Notes: generated from the letters alone by a model not told the origin. A stretch of DNA of 64,000 nucleotides from Bacteroidales bacterium UBA7258 (GCA_002472565.1 DKSK01000009.1:86002-150001), one strand, 5' to 3'; numbered from the stretch's first letter, positions 43,785-53,081 are shown. Numbers and translations are program-made.

Positions 43785-45602
43785 TTGGACGTAAGAGAAA
43801 AGATATCGCTCTTTCCACATTCCCCCGGAGTCTATAGATACTATGACTCCGAGGGAACTGTGATTTATGTCGGCAAGGCGAAGGACCTCCACAAGAGGGT
43901 GGCCCAATATTTCGTCGATCCTTCCAGACTGAACCGCAAGACCCGGATCCTGGTTTCGAAGATCGCCGACGCCCAGTATTCGGTGGTGTCCACTGAGGCG
44001 GACGCCCTGCTGCTTGAGAATAATCTCATCAAGCAGTACAAGCCGAAATACAATATCCTGCTTAAGGATTCTAAGACTTATCCATGGATCTGCGTGTCGG
44101 CTGGCGACTTCCCGAAAGTCTTCCTCACCAGAAGGCTTGTGCATGACGGCTCCCAGTATTTCGGGCCTTACAGCTCGGTTACTCATGCCAGAAACATGCT
44201 GGAGCTCTTTCGCGATCTTTATCCAATCAGGACCTGCAATCTTAAGCTGAACGAGAAGGATATCGAGGCCGGAAAATTCCGTCCTTGCCTTGAACTTCAC
44301 ATCGGACGCTGCGAGGGCTGCTGTATCGGGGGGATAAGCAAGGAAAAGTACCAAGGCTATATGGCTGAGGTGGTTTCCATGCTTAAGGGTGGTGGAAGAG
44401 ACATGATCCAGAAGTACCGCGCCCAGATGGAAGAGGCTGCCTCCCGCCTGGATTTCGAGTCGGCGAAAGCCTGCAAGATCAGGGCAGACGCCATAGAGAA
44501 CCATTACGGCAAGTCTATCATCACCAGCTCTTCGGTCAGGGATATCGACGTCTTCTCCCTCATCTTCGACACCTCAGAAGCCTTCGGCAATTTTATGCGC
44601 CTTCGTGGCGGAGCCATCGTCCAGTCGCTGAATCTGGGCTTCAAGATGAACATTGAAGAGGAACAGGCCTCCGTACTGAGTGAGTTCGTAGCCGAAATAG
44701 AATCAAAATTCGGTGAATTGTCCAGGGAGGTCATAGTTCCCTTCCTCCCAGATGTCGAGATTGAGGGAGTGGACTTCAAGATACCGGAGAGAGGGGACAA
44801 GCTCGCTCTTCTGGAGTTGAGCAACCGCAACGCCCACGAGATGCAGTTCAACACCATGAAACAGAGGGAGCATACTGATCCGGATGCCTGGCGCAGGAAG
44901 GTCATGGAGGAGCTCAGGGACGTTCTCGGCATGAAAGACCTGCCGGTCCACATGGAATGTTTCGATAATTCGAACACTCAGGGTACTAATCCGGTCGGTT
45001 CCTGCGTTGTCTTCAGAGACGGTGTGCCTTCAAAGAAGGATTATCGCAAATTCAAGATTAAGACTATCGTGGGGGCCAACGACTACGCCACTATGACGGA
45101 AACCGTGGGAAGACGCTATAAAAGGCTCATGGAGGAGGCTCCGGACGACCTGCCTCAGCTGGTGGTCATCGACGGCGGCCCGGGCCAGCTGGAGTTTGCC
45201 TACACCGCCCTCAAAGAGCTCGGACTTGAGAATAAGATTACCTTGATTTCTCTGGCGAAAAAGATGGAGCTGGTATACAGGGTCGGAGATTCTTTTCCTC
45301 TGGTCCTTGACCGTAATTCCCAGGCCCTGAAAGTCCTCCAGCACATCAGGGACGAAGCCCACAGATTCGGTATTACCTTTCACCGGAGTCTGCGCAGCAA
45401 GGCTCAGATAAAATCGGCGCTTAGAGAGATTCCGGGCGTGGGCGACAAGACAGAGGAGAGGCTCATCATCCATTACGGTTCCGTTGCCAGAATCGCTTCA
45501 GCGCCCCTGGATGACCTCAAGGTCTTTCTGAAAAATGATAAACTTGCTGAAAGAATTCACGACTCATTGAACAATGAAATCGAAAAAGGAAAAGAGGCTT
45601 GA
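43785..45602 (+). CDS. uvrC: Excinuclease ABC subunit C
   Basis: 605 residues. UvrC makes both cuts in nucleotide excision repair. The GIY-YIG domain is at the N-terminus (GVYRYYDSEGTVIYVGKAK), followed by the UVR motif (about 200-240), the RNase H-like nuclease (MECFDNSNTQGTNPVGS, the first Asp catalytic) and a C-terminal helix-hairpin-helix (IPGVGDKTEERL). The start is a TTG that immediately follows the tlpA-like stop. The end overlaps pnuC by 29 bases. Confidence 0.96.
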   Translation: MDVREKISLFPHSPGVYRYYDSEGTVIYVGKAKDLHKRVAQYFVDPSRLNRKTRILVSKIADAQYSVVSTEADALLLENNLIKQYKPKYNILLKDSKTYPWICVSAGDFPKVFLTRRLVHDGSQYFGPYSSVTHARNMLELFRDLYPIRTCNLKLNEKDIEAGKFRPCLELHIGRCEGCCIGGISKEKYQGYMAEVVSMLKGGGRDMIQKYRAQMEEAASRLDFESAKACKIRADAIENHYGKSIITSSSVRDIDVFSLIFDTSEAFGNFMRLRGGAIVQSLNLGFKMNIEEEQASVLSEFVAEIESKFGELSREVIVPFLPDVEIEGVDFKIPERGDKLALLELSNRNAHEMQFNTMKQREHTDPDAWRRKVMEELRDVLGMKDLPVHMECFDNSNTQGTNPVGSCVVFRDGVPSKKDYRKFKIKTIVGANDYATMTETVGRRYKRLMEEAPDDLPQLVVIDGGPGQLEFAYTALKELGLENKITLISLAKKMELVYRVGDSFPLVLDRNSQALKVLQHIRDEAHRFGITFHRSLRSKAQIKSALREIPGVGDKTEERLIIHYGSVARIASAPLDDLKVFLKNDKLAERIHDSLNNEIEKGKEA

Positions 45603-46335
45603 TATTGCCGTCAATTCTTTCATCCTTGTTGGTATGCTCGTGGCGGTAGTGATTACCAACCTCATGAGGCTTCGTGTCGGGGATACAAGGATGCTGGTAT
45701 CGTATATCGCCAGTTTCGGAGCCTTGATGGGTGTGGTCAATGCCGTGCTTTCGGCCAACGGAAGTATATGGACCTATATTTTCGGGATTGTCGACGTAGG
45801 CATCACGGCTTTCGTTGCCTATGACAACGATGCCTGGGGCAATTACGGTCTTCACCTTTTCTTCTTCCTTCCGATGCAGTTCGCCGGTTTCTTCCTCTGG
45901 CTCAAGAGGCTGCACTCGAAAGAGGACGGCAAGGGGAGACAGAGGGTTATTTCAAGGTGGCTTCCGGCAAAGGGCTGGACCTTTACGGCCCTGTCCTTTA
46001 TAGTCTTGTCCACGCTGCTTTTCTTTGTTCTCCGCAGAGTCGACAGGACTCCCGCCATTGCCGGACTTGACGCGTCAATCTTCGCCTTGAACATCATCGG
46101 GCAGATTCTCATGAGCCTGGCCTATACCGACCAGTGGTTCATCTGGATAGCTGTCGATATCGCATCCGTGGCCATGTGGGCCCTGACTTCGGCCTCGTCC
46201 GCAAGTTCGGCCTATGCCGTAGTATATGTCGCCAAATATTTCTTCTACACTCTCAACGCTATTAATGGTTTAAGAGTGTGGATGAAGTTGGGCGAGGCCC
46301 CCGCGAAGATTTCGGAAGGCCCTGAAAAGCCCTGA
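45574..46335 (+). CDS. pnuC: PnuC-family nicotinamide/vitamin transporter
   Basis: 253 residues with about seven membrane spans. The family mark is the paired Trp region YTDQWFIWIAVD; NAVLSANGSIWTYIFGIV and FFYTLNAINGLRVW are also typical. Transports nicotinamide riboside or a similar vitamin precursor. Overlap with uvrC suggests coupling, though no functional link is obvious. Confidence 0.9.
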   Translation: MKSKKEKRLDIAVNSFILVGMLVAVVITNLMRLRVGDTRMLVSYIASFGALMGVVNAVLSANGSIWTYIFGIVDVGITAFVAYDNDAWGNYGLHLFFFLPMQFAGFFLWLKRLHSKEDGKGRQRVISRWLPAKGWTFTALSFIVLSTLLFFVLRRVDRTPAIAGLDASIFALNIIGQILMSLAYTDQWFIWIAVDIASVAMWALTSASSASSAYAVVYVAKYFFYTLNAINGLRVWMKLGEAPAKISEGPEKP

Positions 46336-46360
46336 GTTGGTCGGATAATCGGACAATTTT

Positions 46361-46391
46361 TTTCATTTGTCGTAATTTTTTGTTTACTTTG
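46361..46391 (+). promoter_or_regulatory. Promoter of acpP
   Basis: TTACTTTG at 46384-46391 (one mismatch to TAnnTTTG) with TTTC at 46361-46364, 19 bases apart. The leader of about 75 bases ends in an A/T-rich stretch. Confidence 0.5.
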
Positions 46392-46472
46392 CGAAACAAT
46401 TTGTGGCGGTCCGAACGGGACCCTTGGCCGGAAGAAATAAATAATTAAATAATATTTAAGTAACTGTTTACC

Positions 46473-46745
46473 ATGGAAGATGCAAAGCTTACAGCCGATC
46501 AGGTTGTATCAAAGGTAAAAGAAATCATTGTAGATAAGCTTGGTGTTGAAGAGTCTCAGGTTACCGACTCTGCAAACTTTATCAACGACCTCGGCGCTGA
46601 TTCTCTCGACACTGTAGAGCTGATCATGGGCTTTGAGAAGGAATTCGGCATTAAGGTTCCTGAGGAGGAGACCGGCATCCAGACTGTAAAGGACGCTGTT
46701 GACTTCATCAAGAATGAGCTCCAGAAGGCTGGAAGGCTTGCCTAA
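46473..46745 (+). CDS. acpP: Acyl carrier protein
   Basis: 90 residues, acidic, with the attachment Ser44 in LGADSLDTVEL for 4'-phosphopantetheine. It carries growing fatty acids. The N-terminus is about eight residues longer than in E. coli. It stands alone between its own promoter and terminator; fabF, often next to it, is not here. Confidence 0.95.
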   Translation: MEDAKLTADQVVSKVKEIIVDKLGVEESQVTDSANFINDLGADSLDTVELIMGFEKEFGIKVPEEETGIQTVKDAVDFIKNELQKAGRLA

Positions 46746-46770
46746 TTAATCCGGACAGAGATTTCATCGA

Positions 46771-46797
46771 GGATGGCCTGAGGGTCATCCTTTTTTT
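46771..46797 (+). terminator. Rho-independent terminator after acpP
   Basis: GGATGGCC and GGTCATCC form an 8-bp stem with one G-T pair and a short loop, followed by seven T. Confidence 0.85.
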
Positions 46798-46893
46798 GTC
46801 CTTCCCGGCTTCCTTCCCGCCATGAATATATGAGGGTGGCTCTCGTCTACTTGAAAGCCACCCTCTTGTTGATATGAAAGATGCCGGGAAAAT

Positions 46894-48540
46894 TTATTCT
46901 GCCATCGGAACGCAGTAAGTGATTCTGAGTTTCGGTTTCCCTTCGGAAGCCTTAGGCCCATGGAAGGCGATGCGGTAGAAACGATGGGTGTCCATCATCA
47001 GCTGCTTTGTGGTCTTGGATGAGCTGGACGTGTTCGAATACATAGAGGCGAGCATGGCGTAATTGTAATAGTTGCTGTAATAGCTTCCGTAATTTCCATA
47101 GCCGTAGCCTCCGTAGCCATAGCCTCCGTAGCCTCCATAGCCGCTGTACATGTTGTTATAGTAGCTCTGGTAGGCGAGATAATTATAGTAGTCCGACATG
47201 TCGCTGCTCGAAGATGAACTGTTGCTCGTGGACACCGTCTCATTGGCCATGCCGAGGAACCAGATGTCGTAATTGCTTATCTTGCTCAAGTCTTCCAGGT
47301 CAATGAGCTCCTGGATATGGTGAGAGAGGTCCGGAGCATATTTCAGGTTTGACCTGTCGATGTCGCCCTGGTTTTCCGTTTTGGCGCTCGCATCGCTAAG
47401 TCCGGCGAAAGTTATCGAAGTGTCTGTCCGGATGGCACAAGTAGGGCTCAGCTGGACTGGAAAGAGGCTGAATTCCTTGTAATCGTCCGGCGCGTCGAAG
47501 TGGAACTCTATGGTGGCCTTGTTCACTATCATGTCGGAAGGGTCCCCGTGCTTGCTCATCTCCGCTCTCAGGGCCTCCCTCACGGCGGCTGCCTTTACCA
47601 CAGGCTTTACTCCGCGGCCACCTTCGAACCAGATCACATCTTCAGCCCTCTTCCCCTCAAGAGAAGAAGTCTCGTAGGTGGTTTTGTCATAGGCGAACTG
47701 CGGATAGGTGGAAGGCGTGGTGTTGGTCACGCCGTTGAGATCGTAGAGAGAGGCCGGGCCGAGGTAGAAATAGAAAGTCGTGTCCACCATCCCCCTCTTC
47801 CCATACCTAGCCCTGAAACGCAGGGTCGCATAGGCACCTTCGATGTAGCCACTCTGAACGTCTATCGGCAGCTTGAACATGTTGATTCTGCCACCCTTGC
47901 CCACCGGCTTGTCGGTGGTGAGATAGATTCCCGGAAAACGCTTGGTGTAGTGGGTAATCGTGTCCATGTCGGCGGCCTTGATATCCATGTATTTTTTCCC
48001 GAAGTCCTCGTTGAAGTCGATCAAGAGAGAATCCGCGCCGTTGAGCACCGGTATTCCCTTTGAAATCCTCTTCGAAGAGTCGTATCTGATCCTCGGGTTT
48101 GCGCTTTGGGGGTCAAGCGGCGAAGTGAGCTCGTAGACGTTGAGATTCTGCAGGATGAAGGCCTGGGAAGGGTCGTCGCAGGAGACGGTGTCAAGCGGGG
48201 CCGAGAGATGGAAGCCGCGGAAAATCTGGGTGCCGGGATCTCCGAAATCGAGGGTGTCGGCCATAGGCACTATGGTGAAGGCGCTCGAACGAGTCGTCAG
48301 GCCGAAGACCTCGTCTCTGATCGCTCCGACCGTGATCTTATAGAGGCTGTTGCCGGAGAGGCTGTCCGGATGCCTCATCTCGATGTCGTCGAGATTGAAT
48401 TCAGCGGTATAGATGTCGTATCTCTGGTTCTCGGGGATGTAGTCCTCTCCGAGACTCTTATTCTTTTCGACACAACTGCCGACGGCAAGGGCTCCCGCGA
48501 TGAAGGCGAGGGCCGCCAGGCTTGGGAATCTTCGATTCAT
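46894..48540 (-). CDS. DUF4270 lipoprotein with Gly/Tyr-rich tract
   Basis: 548 residues. Lipoprotein signal (ALAVGSC), then a DUF4270 protein, a Bacteroidota family of unknown role in the envelope. Unusual is a stretch of about 70 residues (roughly 440-510) made of Ser, Tyr, Gly and Asn, including repeated GYGGYGYGG, that is not part of the usual family fold and may be a flexible surface loop. The family's end (PKLRITYCVPM) follows. It starts three bases behind the GT5-like gene, so the two form an operon. Confidence 0.88.
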   Translation of the reverse strand: MNRRFPSLAALAFIAGALAVGSCVEKNKSLGEDYIPENQRYDIYTAEFNLDDIEMRHPDSLSGNSLYKITVGAIRDEVFGLTTRSSAFTIVPMADTLDFGDPGTQIFRGFHLSAPLDTVSCDDPSQAFILQNLNVYELTSPLDPQSANPRIRYDSSKRISKGIPVLNGADSLLIDFNEDFGKKYMDIKAADMDTITHYTKRFPGIYLTTDKPVGKGGRINMFKLPIDVQSGYIEGAYATLRFRARYGKRGMVDTTFYFYLGPASLYDLNGVTNTTPSTYPQFAYDKTTYETSSLEGKRAEDVIWFEGGRGVKPVVKAAAVREALRAEMSKHGDPSDMIVNKATIEFHFDAPDDYKEFSLFPVQLSPTCAIRTDTSITFAGLSDASAKTENQGDIDRSNLKYAPDLSHHIQELIDLEDLSKISNYDIWFLGMANETVSTSNSSSSSSDMSDYYNYLAYQSYYNNMYSGYGGYGGYGYGGYGYGNYGSYYSNYYNYAMLASMYSNTSSSSKTTKQLMMDTHRFYRIAFHGPKASEGKPKLRITYCVPMAE

Positions 48541-48543
48541 TTC

Positions 48544-49362
48544 CTAAAGTTGATCGTAAAAATCATTGTACTGGTCTACGTAGGAGCCGTCCTCCATGGC
48601 CTTGGCGTTGTAGTCGAGAGCAGGGAGAGAAAGGCTTGCGCAGTACTCGCGGAGTTCTTCCGGCACCTTGTCGGAAGCCATGATGACTCCGTCGGAGTAC
48701 TGAGCGGCTAATTTCGCAAGATTTATGCCAGTAGGTTCTTTAAGCAGAGCAAGTTCCTTTTCGCCGACAGGTCCGAAGGCCGCGGTTTTCGCGAAGTCCT
48801 CAGAGAATTTCTCCGCCGGAGTGTCGTCATAGAGGGAAAGGACGAGCTTGCTGCCTGAGAAAATAGGGTCATCCTTGTAGGCCTTTTTCAGATAGACCGG
48901 CAGAATGTGCGAAATCCAGCCGTGGCAATGAATAATGTCCGGGGCCCAGCGCAGCTTCTTCACGGTCTCAAGCACTCCTCGGGCGAAAAAGACCGCCCTC
49001 TCCGCGTTGTCTGCGAAAAACTTTCCGTCGGCATCGCAATAGGTCTGCTTACGCTTGAAGTAGTCATCGTTGTCGATGAAGTAGACCTGGATTCTCACCG
49101 TAGGGATTGAAGCGACTTTTATCACGAGAGGCCTGTCGACATCCTTGATGATGATGTTCATGCCGGAAAGTCGGATGACCTCGTGGAGCTGGTTCTTCCT
49201 CTCATTGATGCAGCCGTACTTCGGCATTATGGAGCGGATTTCATGTTTCCTCTCCTGAATCCCGTGAGGCAGATCCATACCTATCCTGGAGATAGGGGTC
49301 TGCGGCAGATAAGGGAAAATTTCAGAATTGACGAATAATATTCTTTTAGAGGAACCAGCCAT
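48544..49362 (-). CDS. GT5 glycogen/starch synthase, N-terminal half only
   Basis: 272 residues matching only the N-terminal half of glycogen synthase (RILFVNSEIFPY, DIIHCHGWISHILPVYLK). The second Rossmann half with the nucleotide-sugar site is missing, and the KxGGL motif is replaced by PISRIGMDLP. This short form next to DUF4270 recurs in Bacteroidales, so it is not a local truncation, but catalysis by it alone is doubtful. Its promoter box lies at 49394-49401. Confidence 0.85.
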   Translation of the reverse strand: MAGSSKRILFVNSEIFPYLPQTPISRIGMDLPHGIQERKHEIRSIMPKYGCINERKNQLHEVIRLSGMNIIIKDVDRPLVIKVASIPTVRIQVYFIDNDDYFKRKQTYCDADGKFFADNAERAVFFARGVLETVKKLRWAPDIIHCHGWISHILPVYLKKAYKDDPIFSGSKLVLSLYDDTPAEKFSEDFAKTAAFGPVGEKELALLKEPTGINLAKLAAQYSDGVIMASDKVPEELREYCASLSLPALDYNAKAMEDGSYVDQYNDFYDQL

Positions 49363-49393
49363 TATTCTTTCAAGATTTTGAATCTAATCTATA

Positions 49394-49401
49394 CAAAGGT
49401 A
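49394..49401 (-). promoter_or_regulatory. -7 box of the GT5-like/DUF4270 operon
   Basis: TACCTTTG on the minus strand (49401 to 49394), 30 bases ahead of the GT5-like ATG. No clear -33 box. It is back to back with the ftsX promoter. Confidence 0.5.
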
Positions 49402-49408
49402 CAATTAT

Positions 49409-49439
49409 TTTCGGATATTTCGATATTTGAGTATCTTTG
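49409..49439 (+). promoter_or_regulatory. Promoter of the ftsX operon
   Basis: A perfect TATCTTTG at 49432-49439 with TTTC at 49409-49412, 19 bases upstream. Because transcription would begin near 49446, the ATG at 49458 rather than an earlier in-frame ATG at 49437 must be the start of ftsX. Confidence 0.65.
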
Positions 49440-49457
49440 AAGACAATTTGGCATAGT

Positions 49458-50336
49458 ATGGCAAATGGCGGCAATAAGATAATTCGCAGGAGAATAAGGA
49501 ACTCCTGGCTCTCTTCGGTCATCAGCACAAGCCTCGTGCTTCTGCTGGTAGGCCTTGCCGCTCTTCTGCTCGTCAACGCCGACAATGTCTCCGACTATTT
49601 CAAAGAGAACATGAAGGTGTCGGTCCTCCTCCGCCCCGAAGTCGGCGACGATGAGGCTTATGCCTATAGGGCCGTCCTCGACAGCTTCCCCGCAGTCCGT
49701 TCTACCGAGTACGTTTCGCGCCAGCAAGGAGAGAAGGAGATGGCCCAGATGCTTGGGAGCGATTTTCTCAATGTCTTCGAGAGTACCCCGATACCGATTT
49801 CCATAGACCTGACCATGAATCCGGACTATGTGGAAAAGGACAGCCTTGACCGCATCCAGGCTGAAATCAGGAAGTCTCCGCTCGTGGACGATGTAGTCTG
49901 CCAGACCTCCCTTCTTGAGACTCTCAACCAGAACATAAAGAAAATTTCCCTGGTCTTGGGCGTGCTCATAGCCCTTCTCCTCTTCATCTCCTTCGTCCTC
50001 ATAGGCAATACAATGAGGCTGACGGTCTATGACAGGAGATTCACGATCCATACCATGAAGCTCGTCGGAGCCACCAGAGGCTTCATCCGCGGACCTTTCG
50101 TCTTGAGGTCGGCCTTCCTGGGCCTCTTCGCTTCCCTGGTAGCCATCATTCTCCTGGTGGGGGTGCTCTATTTCATAAGAAACGAATTCAGCCAGCTCTT
50201 CAATCTTTTCACTCCTGAGCTCCTGCTGGAGGTGATGGGGATTGTCCTGGCCTCCGGGCTTCTGATATGTATCTGCAGCACCTACATGGTGGTCGGGAAG
50301 CTGCTTTCTCTGGACAAGGATGAACTATATTATTAG
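49458..50336 (+). CDS. ftsX: Cell-division protein FtsX
   Basis: 292 residues. One membrane span at the N-terminus (about 20-42), a periplasmic domain, and three spans in the C-terminal half (IALLLFISFVLIGNTMRL and following), the FtsX layout. With FtsE it controls peptidoglycan hydrolases at the septum; ftsE is not adjacent. It heads an envelope operon with DUF3098, uppP and the lpxH-like gene. Confidence 0.94.
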   Translation: MANGGNKIIRRRIRNSWLSSVISTSLVLLLVGLAALLLVNADNVSDYFKENMKVSVLLRPEVGDDEAYAYRAVLDSFPAVRSTEYVSRQQGEKEMAQMLGSDFLNVFESTPIPISIDLTMNPDYVEKDSLDRIQAEIRKSPLVDDVVCQTSLLETLNQNIKKISLVLGVLIALLLFISFVLIGNTMRLTVYDRRFTIHTMKLVGATRGFIRGPFVLRSAFLGLFASLVAIILLVGVLYFIRNEFSQLFNLFTPELLLEVMGIVLASGLLICICSTYMVVGKLLSLDKDELYY

Positions 50337-50350
50337 AATAACAATTCATA

Positions 50351-50608
50351 ATGGATAAGGAAAAAGAATCGAAAATGGCGATGACACAGAAGGGGCTCAG
50401 GCTTCTTCTGGCAGGTCTTCTCGTCATGGTGGCAGGCTATATCCTGCTCTCGGGCGGCGGCAGTGATGATCCGGCCGTCTTTAATTGGGCGATGTTCAAC
50501 TTCCAGAGGCTGGTGGCCGCTCCTCTGGTGATTATCTGCGGCATGGCCATAGAGATAGTGGCTATCATGGGCTTTTTCAAGGATAAGAATAAGGAGGGCG
50601 GCAAATGA
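50351..50608 (+). CDS. DUF3098 small membrane protein
   Basis: 85 residues with two membrane spans (about 17-34 and 54-74) around a short loop, the DUF3098 layout found between ftsX and uppP in many Bacteroidota. Function unknown. The stop overlaps the uppP ATG (ATGA). Confidence 0.88.
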   Translation: MDKEKESKMAMTQKGLRLLLAGLLVMVAGYILLSGGGSDDPAVFNWAMFNFQRLVAAPLVIICGMAIEIVAIMGFFKDKNKEGGK

Positions 50609-51414
50609 CTTGGCTGCAGGCTCTGCTTTTGGGAATCGTCCAGGGGCTTACCGAATTTCTTCCCGTCAGCAGCAGTGGACATCTGATGATTTTCAAGGAG
50701 CTGCTCGGCGTCGAGGCGGAAGGCTATCTCGATTTCGTGGTCACCGTCCATTTCGCGACCGTGCTCAGTACCATCGTGGTCTTCTGGGGAGCCATCTGGT
50801 CTCTGCTCAAAGGCCTCTTCAAGTTCAAGTACAATGACGAGACCGACTATATCTTCAAGCTGATTGTCTCCATGATCCCTGTCGCCGTGGTGGGGCTCTT
50901 ATTCAAGGACAAGGTGGAGTCTCTCTTCGGAGACAGCCTCTTCACAGTCGGCATCTTCCTTGTCATCACAGCGATGCTCCTCTGGCTCTCAGACAATTAC
51001 TCTCTTGGCTCGAAGAATCCGTCGAAACTTAATACTTCCCGTAACGGGATTTCATACTGGCAGGCCTTCATCGTGGGGATAGGCCAGTCTCTCGCAGTGG
51101 CTCCGGGCCTCTCACGCTCCGGAACAACCATCTCTACCGGCCTTCTCGCCGGAGTGAGGCGCGACGTGATGACTCAGTTCTCCTTCCTCATGGTTCTGGT
51201 CCCTATCATCGGGGAGCAGCTTCTTTCCTTCATGAACGGAGAGACCCTGAGTTCAGGTCTTGGTTTCCTGCCTCTGCTGATGGGTTTTGTCGGAGCCTTT
51301 GTTTCGGGTGTCTTCGCCTGCAAGGTGATGCTCGCCCTCGTCCGCAAGGCTAAACTTACCTGGTTTGCCATCTACTGCCTCGTGGCTGCCTTGCTCATCT
51401 TCATCTTCGCCTAA
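50605..51414 (+). CDS. uppP: Undecaprenyl-diphosphatase
   Basis: 269 residues with about eight membrane spans. The two active-site motifs are FLPVSSSGHLMIF and APGLSRSGTTIS. It returns undecaprenyl-phosphate to cell-wall synthesis and gives resistance to bacitracin when in excess. Overlaps DUF3098 by four bases; truB, common behind uppP, is replaced here by the lpxH-like gene. Confidence 0.96.
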   Translation: MTWLQALLLGIVQGLTEFLPVSSSGHLMIFKELLGVEAEGYLDFVVTVHFATVLSTIVVFWGAIWSLLKGLFKFKYNDETDYIFKLIVSMIPVAVVGLLFKDKVESLFGDSLFTVGIFLVITAMLLWLSDNYSLGSKNPSKLNTSRNGISYWQAFIVGIGQSLAVAPGLSRSGTTISTGLLAGVRRDVMTQFSFLMVLVPIIGEQLLSFMNGETLSSGLGFLPLLMGFVGAFVSGVFACKVMLALVRKAKLTWFAIYCLVAALLIFIFA

Positions 51415-51415
51415 G

Positions 51416-52183
51416 ATGCCCGGCCGCCATCTGACCTATTTCGCATCGGATGTCCATCTCGGACTTGACGTGAACGACGCCCCCGGAAGGGAGCGCCGTT
51501 TCGCCGACTTCCTAAATTCTATTCCGAGGGAGGAGACCGAAGCTCTCTATCTGCTCGGTGACGTCTGGGATTTCTGGTACGAGTACCATGACGTAGTTCC
51601 GAAGGGCTATGTGAGGGTCTTCGCCTCCATCATGGACCTTGTCGAGGCCGGAGTCAAGGTCTATTTCTTCCAGGGCAACCATGATATTTGGTGCTACCAT
51701 TATTTCGAATCGCTCGGCATGATCATCCTCCAGCAGCCGCATCTTTCCGTGATAGGTGGCAAGACCTTCTGCCTGGGCCATGGCGACGGTCTTGGACCTG
51801 GCAACAAGCTCTACAAGCTGATGAGGTGGGGATTCAGGGCGAAATTTTTCCAGAGCCTCTTCAGCCTCCTGCATCCTTGGCTGGCCTTCCGTCTTGGTAA
51901 AAACTGGAGCAAGCACAGCCGCCTTGCGAAGAGTATGGCCTACGAATTCCGCGGAAGCGATGAATCTCTCTATAAATGGAGCCTTTCTTTCGCGGCTTCT
52001 TCAAAGGCCGCCGGCCGCCCCGTGGACTATTTCATATTCGGGCATTATCATTGCCATGTTGACATGACTCTCCCCGGCGGAGAACGCCTCCTTGTCCTCC
52101 GGGACTGGATGAAGGCCTCGCCTTATCTGCGTTTCGACTCCGTCTCAGGAGCCATGGATTATCAGGACTTTTCCCTTAATTAG
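51416..52183 (+). CDS. lpxH: UDP-2,3-diacylglucosamine diphosphatase (LpxH-like)
   Basis: 255 residues of the calcineurin-like phosphoesterase fold, with the metal-site blocks SDVHLG, GDVWDFWYEY, GNHD, GHGDG and GHYHCH. It makes lipid X in lipid A synthesis. ATG 51416 lies one base behind the uppP stop; an in-frame start further up would lie inside uppP. Confidence 0.9.
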   Translation: MPGRHLTYFASDVHLGLDVNDAPGRERRFADFLNSIPREETEALYLLGDVWDFWYEYHDVVPKGYVRVFASIMDLVEAGVKVYFFQGNHDIWCYHYFESLGMIILQQPHLSVIGGKTFCLGHGDGLGPGNKLYKLMRWGFRAKFFQSLFSLLHPWLAFRLGKNWSKHSRLAKSMAYEFRGSDESLYKWSLSFAASSKAAGRPVDYFIFGHYHCHVDMTLPGGERLLVLRDWMKASPYLRFDSVSGAMDYQDFSLN

Positions 52184-52213
52184 ACAGTTCCCGCCCGGAA
52201 CCACTCCCGTCCC

Positions 52214-52930
52214 TTAGCGGTGTTTCTCCGGAATGACCGGGATTTTCGGGTACTCCCCGAAGAGAGACCAGTAGAAACTCTCGAAATCACCGTCGTTCCA
52301 GTATTTTACGAGGTCTTCTATGGCTTTGTCCTCGCCCTTGGGGTCGTACTTTTTCTTAAGGTCTCCGGTGAAAAGTTTCGCGATTCCCTGCCAGAAGCCG
52401 GCCGCCAGCCCGTTCTTGTAGTCCTTTATTATCTCATAGGGAGTCATTCCGGTCTCCCGGCCTATCAGCTTTATCAGAAGTTTTCCCTGGCTGATGCTCA
52501 TATGGCGCAGCGGCTCCTCGTAATACTCGAAGAGCTCTTTCTGAAGGACAGCTATGTACCGCTCTTTATCACGCCTCTTCAAGTGTTCGGCCGCGAAGGT
52601 GCTGTCCGTCCTTTTTACGAGGGTCTCCGCCGTGATGGCATAAGGGTAGACTCTGCTGAAATTGTAGACCAGTTTGTAATATTTCCTCCAATTCCTGCCC
52701 CTCTGGCGCGGTACCCTGGCGAAAACTCTCGCCGGTTTGAGCACGTCATAGAAGACCGTGTCCCCGTCAACCACACCATATTCCATGAACTTGCTCTCCT
52801 GGATGCTGGTGACCTTCTTTTTAGGAACCATTGTCTTCTCGCTCACCTTCGGCTTCTGAGCGCGGCTCTCCGCCGCCGTTCCGCCGAGGAGCGCCGCAGA
52901 AAGAAGAAATATCAGAACAAGTCTTAGCAT
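52214..52930 (-). CDS. DUF4294 secreted protein
   Basis: 238 residues with a signal peptide (cleavage near SRAQ, residue 25) and the DUF4294 core: VDGDTVFYDVLKPARVFAR, YNFSRVYPYAI, LIKLIGRETGMTPYEII. Function unknown; conserved in Bacteroidota. Single gene, convergent with the lpxH-like gene. Its start lies 346 bases from rplP. Confidence 0.88.
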   Translation of the reverse strand: MLRLVLIFLLSAALLGGTAAESRAQKPKVSEKTMVPKKKVTSIQESKFMEYGVVDGDTVFYDVLKPARVFARVPRQRGRNWRKYYKLVYNFSRVYPYAITAETLVKRTDSTFAAEHLKRRDKERYIAVLQKELFEYYEEPLRHMSISQGKLLIKLIGRETGMTPYEIIKDYKNGLAAGFWQGIAKLFTGDLKKKYDPKGEDKAIEDLVKYWNDGDFESFYWSLFGEYPKIPVIPEKHR

Positions 52931-52947
52931 AGTTCAAACTTATGACA

Positions 52948-53081
52948 AGTGCAAGAATCTTGCCCGTCGCGAGGTCTTCCTCTCCTCCGTCTGTCCTTTT
53001 GGCAGGGCGGAGTTTCGTTTTAGGTGACTTAGGCCTTCGGCTCTTCGGTCGAAAATGTTTATATGTTTTTATTCTTGCACT
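52948..53081. repeat. 134-base element bounded by an 11-base inverted repeat
   Basis: AGTGCAAGAAT (52948-52958) recurs inverted as ATTCTTGCACT (53071-53081). The left end also forms the palindrome GCAAGAATCTTGC, and an internal hairpin (CTCCG...CGGAG near 52984-53011) is possible. It fills most of the gap before the rplP promoter. Identity unknown: a small MITE-like element or a structured RNA are options. Confidence 0.45.

Noticed and set aside
52931..52942. -7 box (TAAGTTTG, minus strand) for the DUF4294 gene
   Set aside because: It is only a few bases ahead of the ATG, which would force a leaderless message, and no -33 box is present.
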